Positions 17,177 to 23,154 of a stretch of DNA of 34,631 nucleotides are shown here, in pieces. The stretch spans positions 1-34,631 of the forward strand of contig NZ_VDGI01000028.1 in assembly GCF_006861825.1 (NCBI RefSeq). Reading direction: 5' to 3'. The notes under the pieces were generated by a model. The model had not been told where the DNA came from, did no database searches, and saw nothing but the letters and a program-made list of their open reading frames with translations. The DNA comes from Psychrobacillus vulpis (GTDB lineage Bacteria > Bacillota > Bacilli > Bacillales_A > Planococcaceae). Position numbers and translations under genes: made by a program. Position 1 is the stretch's first letter, and each line of letters starts with the position of its first letter.

Positions 17177-17300
17177 GGTTTTCCGAAGCTTACCGATCGC
17201 TTTCCGCGGGCGAGCGCCGAGCCGCTTCGTCGCTATGCTCCTGCAGTGTCTCGTCTGTCTCGCTATTCCCGCAGGAGTCGATCGGACGCTTCTCCAAACC
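17177..17300 (+). repeat. Dispersed GC-rich hairpin repeat, copy A
   Basis: Core GCTTTCCGCGGGCGAGCG, then CGCTATGCTCCTGCAG, then CCCGCAGGAGTCG. The ends pair: GGTTT..GAAGC with GCTTC..AAACC, and next to the core CCGATCG with CGATCGG. Same length (124 bp) and flanks as copy E (21900-22023). Non-coding in any convincing sense. Confidence 0.85.
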
Positions 17301-17386
17301 AATAAAAATCGAAGAGATCTGCACTCGTTAATTATTGAAATTGTTTTTTCTATTATATAGGAAGAACTCTGTAAAACACCCCAATA

Positions 17387-17429
17387 AGAAAATCATTGAA
17401 ACGGCTCCCTTTCCGGAGGTAACTGAAAA
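17387..17429 (+). repeat. Dispersed hairpin repeat, truncated remnant
   Basis: AATAAGAAAATCATTGAAAC then GGCTCCCTTTCCGG closely resembles the left end of copy G (28787-28820), but the core is missing and the sequence passes directly into GGTAACTGAAAAAGTG. An internal deletion is the simplest explanation. Confidence 0.6.
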
Positions 17430-17465
17430 AGTGTTATTCTAATAAATTTTCTATCAAATAGTCGC

Positions 17466-17598
17466 TAAGAGAATTTATCGCTTTGGCATTCGCTTTCCGC
17501 GGGCGAGCGACGAGCCTCCTCCTTCGCTCCGCTTCGTGCGGGGTCTCGTCTGTCTCGCTTTCCCGCAGGAGTCTCATGCGTCGTGTTAAATTCTCTTA
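17466..17598 (+). repeat. Dispersed GC-rich hairpin repeat, copy B
   Basis: Core CGCTTTCCGCGGGCGAGCG to TTTCCCGCAGGAGTC. It is bounded by a perfect 12-bp inverted repeat, TAAGAGAATTTA (17466-17477) and TAAATTCTCTTA (17587-17598), found in no other copy here. Confidence 0.85.
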
Positions 17599-17639
17599 AA
17601 TAAATATAGCAAATAGTTCCTACAAAAATATTAATTCGA

Positions 17640-17709
17640 GTTTTTCAGTGGCCTCCCTTTCCACGGGCGTTGCCTTAGCCTCCTCGCTACGCTGAGGCAA
17701 CTGAAAAAC
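17640..17709 (+). repeat. Dispersed hairpin repeat, short copy C
   Basis: A shortened core (CCCTTTCCACGGGCG...CCTCCTCGCTACGC) lacks the CCCGCAGGAGT half. It is bounded by a perfect 10-bp inverted repeat, GTTTTTCAGT (17640-17649) / ACTGAAAAAC (17700-17709). GCCTTAGCCTC also pairs with GAGGCAA near the loop. Confidence 0.75.
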
Positions 17710-17731
17710 CTTGCCTTCTTCCCATTTCTTT

Positions 17732-18011
17732 TTACTCTTTTTCCTTTAATAGAGTCATAATTCTTTTCAGATTTACTGCAAAAATCGCCATTGCACCCTG
17801 TATCTGTATACCGAATAGACCCGAGGGTGATGCTACATCATACCCATGTCTATTTTAGTTCACTATTTTTCGCCTCAATCTTATAGCGTTATTTTGCCTT
17901 CTCTTTAAAATCATCGGTATTTTGAAATGCTTCGTGGTCATCTTTTGGAACGACGATATCATAAATCGCCAAGAACGGGCTTAAGTTGAGGGTTTCTTGG
18001 TTTGAAATCAT
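17732..18011 (-). pseudogene. Decayed IS1182-family transposase with large internal deletion
   Basis: Read from 18011 down, ATG opens MISNQETLNLSPF and then IYDIVVPKDD, the family N-terminus. After about 25 residues it jumps into the family C-terminus: HEAFQNTDDFKEKAK, then RYKIEAKNSELK, RHGYDVASPSGLFG and AIFAVNLKRIM, ending in TAA at 17732-17734. A TAA replaces the Glu codon between KAK and RYK, and one base is lost after ELK, so the remaining frame is broken twice. Roughly 350 of about 450 residues are gone. The family assignment is from remembered family motifs and is firm for both ends. Confidence 0.85.
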
Positions 18012-18082
18012 TTTGCACACCACCATTAGTTAGTCTCTCTTTCATAAACGAAGAAGGTTTTTAGAAGAATAGGTGGATGCTA

Positions 18083-18205
18083 GTTGGAGGGGAAGGCGGC
18101 GACTCCGGCCGGAATAGCATGAGCTGAAGACCCTGGACTGAGCGTAGCGAGGGAAGCGGCTGAAGCCATGCCGGCGGAAAGCGTCCGCCTGGAACGGAAA
18201 TCAAC
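18083..18205 (-). repeat. Dispersed GC-rich hairpin repeat, copy D (reverse orientation)
   Basis: The complement of the family core: GCGGCGACTCC at 18096, GAGCGTAGCGAGG in the middle and GGCGGAAAGCG at 18173. The outer ends are GTTGGAGG and GGAAATCAAC, as in copy F, but the left arm is degraded. An open frame on this stretch (18061-18255) is a by-product. Confidence 0.75.
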
Positions 18206-18320
18206 GATATCCATATAAAAAGAGAGGATATGAACAACTTGTCTATACTCCCCAATCTGATTATTTTAACTCTAATTTTCTTTTATTAAGTTACAACAAA
18301 AAATGTCTGAAATGATTCTA

Positions 18321-18349
18321 TTGTCAAAATAATTACATTAAAATATAAT
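18321..18349 (+). promoter_or_regulatory. Sigma-A promoter of the Eis-like/TetR/GNAT operon
   Basis: TTGTCA (18321-18326), a 17-base spacer, and a perfect TATAAT (18344-18349). One of the best promoter matches in the window. Confidence 0.85.
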
Positions 18350-18351
18350 TA

Positions 18352-18371
18352 AACCGACTGAGTAGTCTGTT
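18352..18371 (+). promoter_or_regulatory. Palindromic operator, probable target of the TetR regulator in the operon
   Basis: AACCGACTGAGTAGTCTGTT is an inverted repeat with arms AACxGACT / AGTCxGTT and one mismatched pair. It begins two bases after the -10 box and covers the expected transcription start, the classic position for a repressor. The link to the TetR gene two positions downstream is inferred from location. Confidence 0.7.
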
Positions 18372-18397
18372 TAATTTTGGAAAAAGGGGTGTATGAT

Positions 18398-19654
18398 TTG
18401 ATACGACTATTACAACAGCAAGACTTTGAGCAAGCAGCTAATATAGCTGCACTTGCATATCCAGGTATGGATTTGCAAACGTTAGAGAAAAAAGCGGCTT
18501 TTGTAGAAAGATTAACAAGAGAGCAAGAAGAGCAAAATAATATTCAGTATTTTGGCTATTTTAATGAGGAAAAAGAACTTCTAGGTATTTATCGTTTAAA
18601 TGATTTTGAATGCAATATTAATGGGAAGTTTCAACGTATTTGTGGTATAGGTATGGTTGCTGTACATCTTCTTCATAAAAAAGAGAAGATTGCTTTCCGC
18701 CTTCTTTCTCATTTCCACGAGTACGCTAGACAAGAAAAAGTATCTATTGTATCACTTTACCCCTTTAATCCAAGTTTTTACCGGAAGATGGGATATGGAT
18801 TTGGTCCAACAAGATATGAGTTTAAATTTAAACCTGACGCATTAATTGCAGATGGAAAAAAAGGTCTCGTAAAATTTCTATCACCTAACGATGAGGAATC
18901 GATTGTCCAAATATATAATGACTACGCTAAAGAACATCATGGCATGATGAAAAGAACATGGGCGGAACGCCAGCATATAAAGAATGCAACAACTCACTAT
19001 GTTGGAGTTGAGGAAAATGACCGATTAATAGGTGCATTAGCATTTACTTTACAATCAGTAAAGGATAGTCACTTTTTACATCAGCATATGATTGTTTACG
19101 AATGGATATGGACGAAACCAGAAGGTTATAAACAGCTAGCCTCATGGTTACATTCACAGCAAGATCAAGTAGATCGAATTGTTTTTCGTACAAATGACAA
19201 ATCATTTGTACACGCACTGTCGAATCCATCTAATGATTCGAATCATCTTATACCAAGTGTATATCATGAAGTGGCTACGACCGGAACAGGGCTTATGTAT
19301 CGTTTAACAAATATTATTGATTTTGTTCACGAAATGAACTTTCAGAATCTTAGAAGACCAGATGAATATACAAAACTATTAATAGAAATCGAAGACACAT
19401 TTTTAACAGAGCAAAACGGTTTCTATGAAATCATATATAATGGTGATTTTTGGAATGCCACAAAGTTACCAGATTCAAATGAAGATACAAATATTAAGAT
19501 AGGCATTCAAGATGTAAGCTCTTGGTGGATGGGATGTATTTCGATTGAAACACTCCAGCAATATGGAGCAGTCACTATTAATAATATGGATGCTAGAAAG
19601 TTAGACGATTGGTTTAAACCGAAAAATAGCCCTATTTGTTTTACATCGTTTTAA
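18398..19654 (+). CDS. Eis-like GNAT acetyltransferase with sterol-carrier-type C-terminal domain
   Basis: About 418 residues, the usual length of the Eis family. N-terminal GNAT domain with ICGIGMVAVHLLHKKEKIAFRLL (acetyl-CoA loop region, about 84-106) and YPFNPSFYRKMGYGFGPTRYEF (about 126-147), a second GNAT-like domain, and a C-terminal SCP2-like domain containing GDFWNATKL and ending in CFTSF. The C-terminal carboxylate acts in catalysis in known Eis proteins. Relatives acetylate amines such as aminoglycosides or lysines; the substrate here is unknown. TTG 18398 is preferred because AAAAAGGGGTG (18381-18391) is seven bases upstream. Confidence 0.87.
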   Translation: MIRLLQQQDFEQAANIAALAYPGMDLQTLEKKAAFVERLTREQEEQNNIQYFGYFNEEKELLGIYRLNDFECNINGKFQRICGIGMVAVHLLHKKEKIAFRLLSHFHEYARQEKVSIVSLYPFNPSFYRKMGYGFGPTRYEFKFKPDALIADGKKGLVKFLSPNDEESIVQIYNDYAKEHHGMMKRTWAERQHIKNATTHYVGVEENDRLIGALAFTLQSVKDSHFLHQHMIVYEWIWTKPEGYKQLASWLHSQQDQVDRIVFRTNDKSFVHALSNPSNDSNHLIPSVYHEVATTGTGLMYRLTNIIDFVHEMNFQNLRRPDEYTKLLIEIEDTFLTEQNGFYEIIYNGDFWNATKLPDSNEDTNIKIGIQDVSSWWMGCISIETLQQYGAVTINNMDARKLDDWFKPKNSPICFTSF

Positions 19655-19669
19655 AAGGAAGTGTGTCGA

Positions 19670-20293
19670 TTGGTACCAAAAGTATCAGAGGGATATAAAC
19701 AAGAGAAGAAAACAGAGATCATTCATGCAGCTGTAACTGTTTTTGGTGAAAAAGGTTATTATTCTACGACAATGGATGATTTAGTGAGAGCATCAGGTAT
19801 GAGTAAAGGTGCAATTTATCATTATTTTAAAAGTAAAGAAGAAGTATACGATCACATGCTACAGCAACAGGTAAGTGTGGCGATTGAAAAGCTGAAAGAT
19901 AAATTTTCAAAGCTGGATTCCACTATAGAAAAAGTAAATGTGCTATTTGATATGTATACTTCCGATGAGTGGTTAAAAGAGCCAAAATTAAACAATGTAA
20001 GAAATCAACTAGAGCATTGGATCTCTGGTAGCAGAGCGGACGATCGAAAAAAATACGAGAATCATAGTGAACTATTTTACCTTCTTTTAAATACCATTTT
20101 AAAAGAAGGTCAAGATAGTGGAGAAATCTCAAAAGAATTTAATACTTCACATGCTGCAAAAATATTTTGGAGTATGATTGATGGAATTCTTCTTCACGCT
20201 TCTGTTTTGCAGCCAACATTTCCTTATTCGGATATAGTGAAGTCATCTAAAGAAATGTATATTACTTTTTTAACAAGGGGTGTTATTAAATGA
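19670..20293 (+). CDS. TetR-family transcriptional regulator
   Basis: About 207 residues. N-terminal helix-turn-helix: IIHAAVTVFGEKGYYSTTMDDLVRASGMSKGAIYHYFKSKEEVY spans residues about 17-60 and is a textbook TetR domain. The C-terminal ligand domain is unassigned. TTG 19670 has AAAAGGAAG (19653-19661) at eight bases; the GTG at 19661 is too close. Sits between two acetyltransferase genes and overlaps the second by four bases, so it is cotranscribed and probably represses its own operon through the palindrome at 18352-18371. Confidence 0.92.
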   Translation: MVPKVSEGYKQEKKTEIIHAAVTVFGEKGYYSTTMDDLVRASGMSKGAIYHYFKSKEEVYDHMLQQQVSVAIEKLKDKFSKLDSTIEKVNVLFDMYTSDEWLKEPKLNNVRNQLEHWISGSRADDRKKYENHSELFYLLLNTILKEGQDSGEISKEFNTSHAAKIFWSMIDGILLHASVLQPTFPYSDIVKSSKEMYITFLTRGVIK

Positions 20294-21171
20294 TTACATT
20301 TAAGACAATGGAGCATTTAACTTTTAAGGAAGCACACGAACTTTTTACAAGTGGGTTTGAAGGATATTTTATTCCGATGAAGATGCCAATGGATACTTTT
20401 ATAGCTCGTTTTGGAAATGACAATCTTTCAGCAGCATTGTCAGTTGTTATGTTTGATGAAGATAAACCAATTGGATTTGTATTACAAGGCATTCGGGAAG
20501 TAAATGGTGAGAAAATTGCTTGGAATGGTGGTACTGGAATTGTTCCAGAGTACAGAGGAAAGAAACTAGGTACAATACTAATGGAAAAAGCTCTTGAACT
20601 ATTGAAACAGCAACAAGTAGATATTGCTACATTAGAGGCTCTGTCCATTAATGAGCCAGCTATAAGGCTATATGAAAAGATTGGGTATAAAGTAATTGAT
20701 ACGCTGCATTTTTTGGAGGCAGAAGGTTTACTAAGCTTTGATGAACAGCTTGCAAGTGAATTTGAGTTGAAAAGAATACCTGCACTGCAAGCCATAAATG
20801 CAAACATTTTCCCATCTTTAGTACCATGGCAAGTAGATCCTTCTATTGCGCCAAGGACTGGTGGAGAAGTGATTATTGCAATGAAGGATAGTGAGGTGCT
20901 TGCTGCTTGCTTAGTGCGAACGAAGCAACAATTTGGTAATGATGCTGAAGGTGTCACATTATTTCAAGCTTTTACTAACAATGAACATACAGATGGAATG
21001 AGAGCTCTTCAAGCTGTTCTTCAGGAGGGGCTTCACTTTAACCATTCTATTAAAAGAACTACTTATAATTTTGAAGACAAAATGAAAAATGTGATTCCGT
21101 TCTTGAAATCTAATGGATTTAAAAATACGGATATTTCACAAGTATTTATGACAAAACAACTTATGGAGTAA
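20290..21171 (+). CDS. GNAT-family N-acetyltransferase
   Basis: A 293-residue protein with a complete GNAT domain in the first half: GFVLQGIREVNG, TGIVPEYRGKKLGTILMEKAL (acetyl-CoA loop Q/R-x-x-G-x-G/A type, about 94-114), and EALSINEPAIRLYEKIGYKVI. The second half looks like a weaker, second GNAT-like fold. ATG overlaps the TetR stop (ATGA), so translation is coupled. Substrate unknown. Followed by a terminator. Confidence 0.9.
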   Translation: MITFKTMEHLTFKEAHELFTSGFEGYFIPMKMPMDTFIARFGNDNLSAALSVVMFDEDKPIGFVLQGIREVNGEKIAWNGGTGIVPEYRGKKLGTILMEKALELLKQQQVDIATLEALSINEPAIRLYEKIGYKVIDTLHFLEAEGLLSFDEQLASEFELKRIPALQAINANIFPSLVPWQVDPSIAPRTGGEVIIAMKDSEVLAACLVRTKQQFGNDAEGVTLFQAFTNNEHTDGMRALQAVLQEGLHFNHSIKRTTYNFEDKMKNVIPFLKSNGFKNTDISQVFMTKQLME

Positions 21172-21180
21172 GATAAGAAA

Positions 21181-21219
21181 TACAGCTACCGCTATAAATT
21201 TGCGGTAGCTGTATTTTTA
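21181..21219. terminator. Terminator between convergent genes
   Basis: TACAGCTACCGC (21181-21192) pairs exactly with GCGGTAGCTGTA (21202-21213), followed by TTTTTAAG. Serves the acetyltransferase operon and, in the other direction, probably the STAS gene. Confidence 0.88.
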
Positions 21220-21225
21220 AGTTAG

Positions 21226-21690
21226 TTATTTTGAAGTAATTATCTTATTCTCTTCATGTAAAAGATGAGTTAATGCAACTCGGAAACTATTATATGTTTC
21301 TATTTCTACATGAATACTAGCATGTACAATCTCACGAATAAATCTTGGATTAAAACCTACGTAAATTGGGCGAACACCCATTAATCGCAAAGAACTATTT
21401 AGTCGCGAAATAGATATAGCCAGCTCATTATAATCAAATGCTTCTACATCTTCTAAACTTACTGCCGAAAAATCAAAAACAGCTTTTTCTATCTCTCGAT
21501 GTTCTCCAATATATTGAAGGGTCTGTGATTCAATGTTTTCAAACCGTTCCCTAAACATATATCCTGCAATTGGAATCATAATCGTTTTCGGTACTATGGA
21601 CGGAATAATAGGGGTAGACATCGTTTTGATAATTCGTTCGTAATAGACTATTTTCTCTTTGAGTTGCTGAATTTCATTTTCCAATGACAT
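21226..21690 (-). CDS. STAS-domain protein, RsbR/RsbS-like
   Basis: About 154 residues. An N-terminal stretch (about 3-27) has coiled-coil character, then a STAS domain: PIAGYMF, RFENIESQTLQYI, AVFDFSAVSLEDVEAFDYNEL, ISRLNSSLRLMGVRPIYVGFNPRFIREIV. The layout resembles the C-terminal half of stressosome RsbR proteins, suggesting a role in general stress signalling, but the sensory globin-like domain is missing and the usual D-x-S/T-G phosphosite region reads DFSAV. Three consecutive ATG codons open the frame. AGAGGTG is best spaced to the third (21690); 21696 is possible. Confidence 0.75.
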   Translation of the reverse strand: MSLENEIQQLKEKIVYYERIIKTMSTPIIPSIVPKTIMIPIAGYMFRERFENIESQTLQYIGEHREIEKAVFDFSAVSLEDVEAFDYNELAISISRLNSSLRLMGVRPIYVGFNPRFIREIVHASIHVEIETYNSFRVALTHLLHEENKIITSK

Positions 21691-21715
21691 CATCATAACA
21701 CCTCTGTTTTTTTCT

Positions 21716-21745
21716 ATTATAACGAATAAGACAAGTTTAAATCAA
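21716..21745 (-). promoter_or_regulatory. Sigma-A-type promoter of the STAS gene
   Basis: On the complementary strand TTGATT (21745-21740), an 18-base spacer, then TATAAT (21721-21716). It lies about 20 bases before the first of the three ATG codons. No clear sigma-B (GTTT-GGGWAW) pattern is seen. Confidence 0.6.
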
Positions 21746-21850
21746 AGGATATTCTGAAATATGGTATAGATAGGAGATAAGAGGGAATTGAGTAGCCAAC
21801 GCTAAAAAAACGTCCAAAAGGGTAGCCGTTTCAGTCGGTAGGCTAACTCT

Positions 21851-21884
21851 AAAAAAACAGGTTGGCAACAGCCTTTTTATTTTT
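21851..21884. terminator. Small terminator-like hairpin
   Basis: Seven A, then AGGTTG-GCAA-CAGCCT (21859-21874) with one wobble pair, then TTTTTATTTTTATTT. No gene ends beside it; similar AACTCTAAAAAAAC text occurs nearby and at 17125-17135, hinting at a decayed repeat. Confidence 0.45.
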
Positions 21885-21899
21885 ATTTAGAGTAGTCTA

Positions 21900-22023
21900 G
21901 GTTTTCCGAAGCTTACCACTCGCTTTCCGCGGGCGAGTGCCGAGCCGCTTCGTCGCTATGCTCCTGCAGGGTCTCGTCTTTCTCGCCTTTCCCGCAGGAG
22001 TCGAGCGGACGCTTCTCCAAACC
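21900..22023 (+). repeat. Dispersed GC-rich hairpin repeat, copy E
   Basis: Nearly the same as copy A over 124 bp. The inner arms differ together: CCACTCG with CGAGCGG here, CCGATCG with CGATCGG in A, so pairing is kept except for one wobble. Confidence 0.85.
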
Positions 22024-22125
22024 ATTAAAATGTTACCTTTCTACTTAAATCTTGAGGTGATGGCAAATGATAATAAAAAACCAAAATCATAATCGCGAAC
22101 AATTTAGAAATGATTACAATCCATC

Positions 22126-22157
22126 AATTTGTTCTGTAAGAACGTCCAGAACAAATT
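22126..22157. repeat. Perfect 11-bp inverted repeat
   Basis: AATTTGTTCTG (22126-22136) and CAGAACAAATT (22147-22157) with a 10-base loop and no T-run. It lies in 22024-22312, a stretch in which I find no gene. The frame at about 22141-22311 stays open for some 55 codons without a recognisable protein. Confidence 0.5.
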
Positions 22158-22312
22158 AGAAGCTGCAATCGGTTACCTCTTGAGAAATTTGAAAAGGTAG
22201 AAATGAAAGAAATAAAACAGACTTCTCCATTGTTAGTATTTCCTGCTGTAGCGTTCATTGATTTGATTTTTAGTCATCCTATCCATCACCACGATTATTT
22301 TTCAAAGCACTA

Positions 22313-22440
22313 GTTGATTGGAGTGGAGGGTGACGACTCCTGCGGGAATAGCGTGAGTCTTGAGACCCTGAAGAGAGCATAGCGAACGAAGAGGCTCAAG
22401 CCACGCCCGCGGAAAGCGTTCGCCCGCAGCGGAAATCAAC
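22313..22440 (-). repeat. Dispersed GC-rich hairpin repeat, copy F (reverse orientation)
   Basis: Core read on the complement: CGCTTTCCGCGGGCG (near 22408-22422) to CCCGCAGGAGTCG (near 22334-22346). Outer ends GTTGATT (22313-22319) and AATCAAC (22434-22440) are exactly complementary and are shared only with copy D. Confidence 0.85.
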
Positions 22441-22477
22441 GGCTATTCATCATTATTTCATTTTAAAAAATAAAAAG

Positions 22478-22604
22478 ACTGTAGGCAAAATTAAAAGATC
22501 TGAGTCCGATTGAATACCGAACTCAGATCTTAGAATCTGCTTAAACTATATGTCTAACTTTATTGGGTCAGATTAATTCGACTTTATCGAGTTTATCTAC
22601 AGTC
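22478..22604. repeat. Nested hairpin, expanded relative of the 17113 hairpin
   Basis: Outer arms GACTGTAG (22478-22485) / CTACAGTC (22597-22604) match the 17113-17150 element. Inside lies a perfect 11-bp stem AAGATCTGAGT (22495-22505) / ACTCAGATCTT (22521-22531). It sits in front of the 3' end of the thioredoxin gene, and without a T-run its role is unclear. Confidence 0.6.
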
Positions 22605-22641
22605 TGAAATGCTACCTAATCATATAAATACTCTTTACTAA

Positions 22642-22959
22642 TTAATTCTGTGCATCAAGAAATTCTGTTACTTGCTCTGGAGATTTTGCGTTTGCACTAT
22701 GCAAGTGTGCTTTTTTCTCTCCATTTTGGTAAATTAGAAGACTTGGAATTCCCATTACTTCGTATTTTTCAGCGATCTCAGGTAGCTCGTCACGGTTTAC
22801 TTCGTACCATGTGTACTGATTATATTTTTCTACGATTGGATCGATAAACATTTCCATTCGACGGCAATCTGGGCACCATCCAGCTTCAAATTTTACTAAT
22901 ACTTCATTATCACCCGAAATAATTTCATTAAATTGTTCTGCAGTTGTAATTTTTTGCAT
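22642..22959 (-). CDS. Thioredoxin-fold protein (YtpP/YdbP-like)
   Basis: A 105-residue single-domain thioredoxin. FEAGWCPDCRRME (about 24-36) carries the redox WCPDC motif and MGIPSLLIYQNGEK (about 69-82) the cis-proline loop. WCPDC is unlike the WCGPC of the main thioredoxin, so this is a specialised or minor thioredoxin. Cytoplasmic, no signal peptide. GGAGGT on the complementary strand is well placed before ATG 22959. Divergent from the fad operon. Confidence 0.9.
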   Translation of the reverse strand: MQKITTAEQFNEIISGDNEVLVKFEAGWCPDCRRMEMFIDPIVEKYNQYTWYEVNRDELPEIAEKYEVMGIPSLLIYQNGEKKAHLHSANAKSPEQVTEFLDAQN

Positions 22960-23087
22960 ATTATATACCTCCTATATTTTCTTTAAGTTTACACTGTAAT
23001 TGAAAGTGTAGGAAGAAAAATGCTCGGCTTTAATCATTTTATTATTGCGAAAATTTAAATATTGTTCTAAACTAAAAGATATAGAGA

Positions 23088-23115
23088 TTGCTTCTATTTT
23101 TTTTATCAATAAAAT
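23088..23115 (+). promoter_or_regulatory. Promoter of the fadN-fadA-fadE operon
   Basis: TTGCTT (23088-23093), a 16-base spacer, TAAAAT (23110-23115). The -10 touches the FadR box, which fits repression. Confidence 0.6.
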
Positions 23116-23132
23116 GAATGACTGTTCATTCA
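23115..23132 (+). promoter_or_regulatory. FadR operator
   Basis: TGAATGACTGTTCATTCA is a palindrome with arms TGAATGA / TCATTCA and fits the Bacillus FadR consensus as I know it (TGAATGA-n4-TCATTCA). FadR represses beta-oxidation genes and releases DNA when long-chain acyl-CoA binds. The regulator gene itself is not in the window. Confidence 0.9.
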
Positions 23133-23154
23133 AGTTGACGAGGGGGCTTTGTAC

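Noticed and set aside
16999-17331. 110-codon frame on the + strand
   Set aside because: Runs across a terminator and the GC-rich repeat copy A; its sequence is only the translation of those repeats.
18061-18255. 64-codon frame on the complementary strand
   Set aside because: Covers repeat copy D with no ribosome binding site or domain.
20286-20957. 223-codon frame on the complementary strand
   Set aside because: Lies fully opposite a clear GNAT gene, has Ser/Cys-rich translated text with no domain, and has no start signals.
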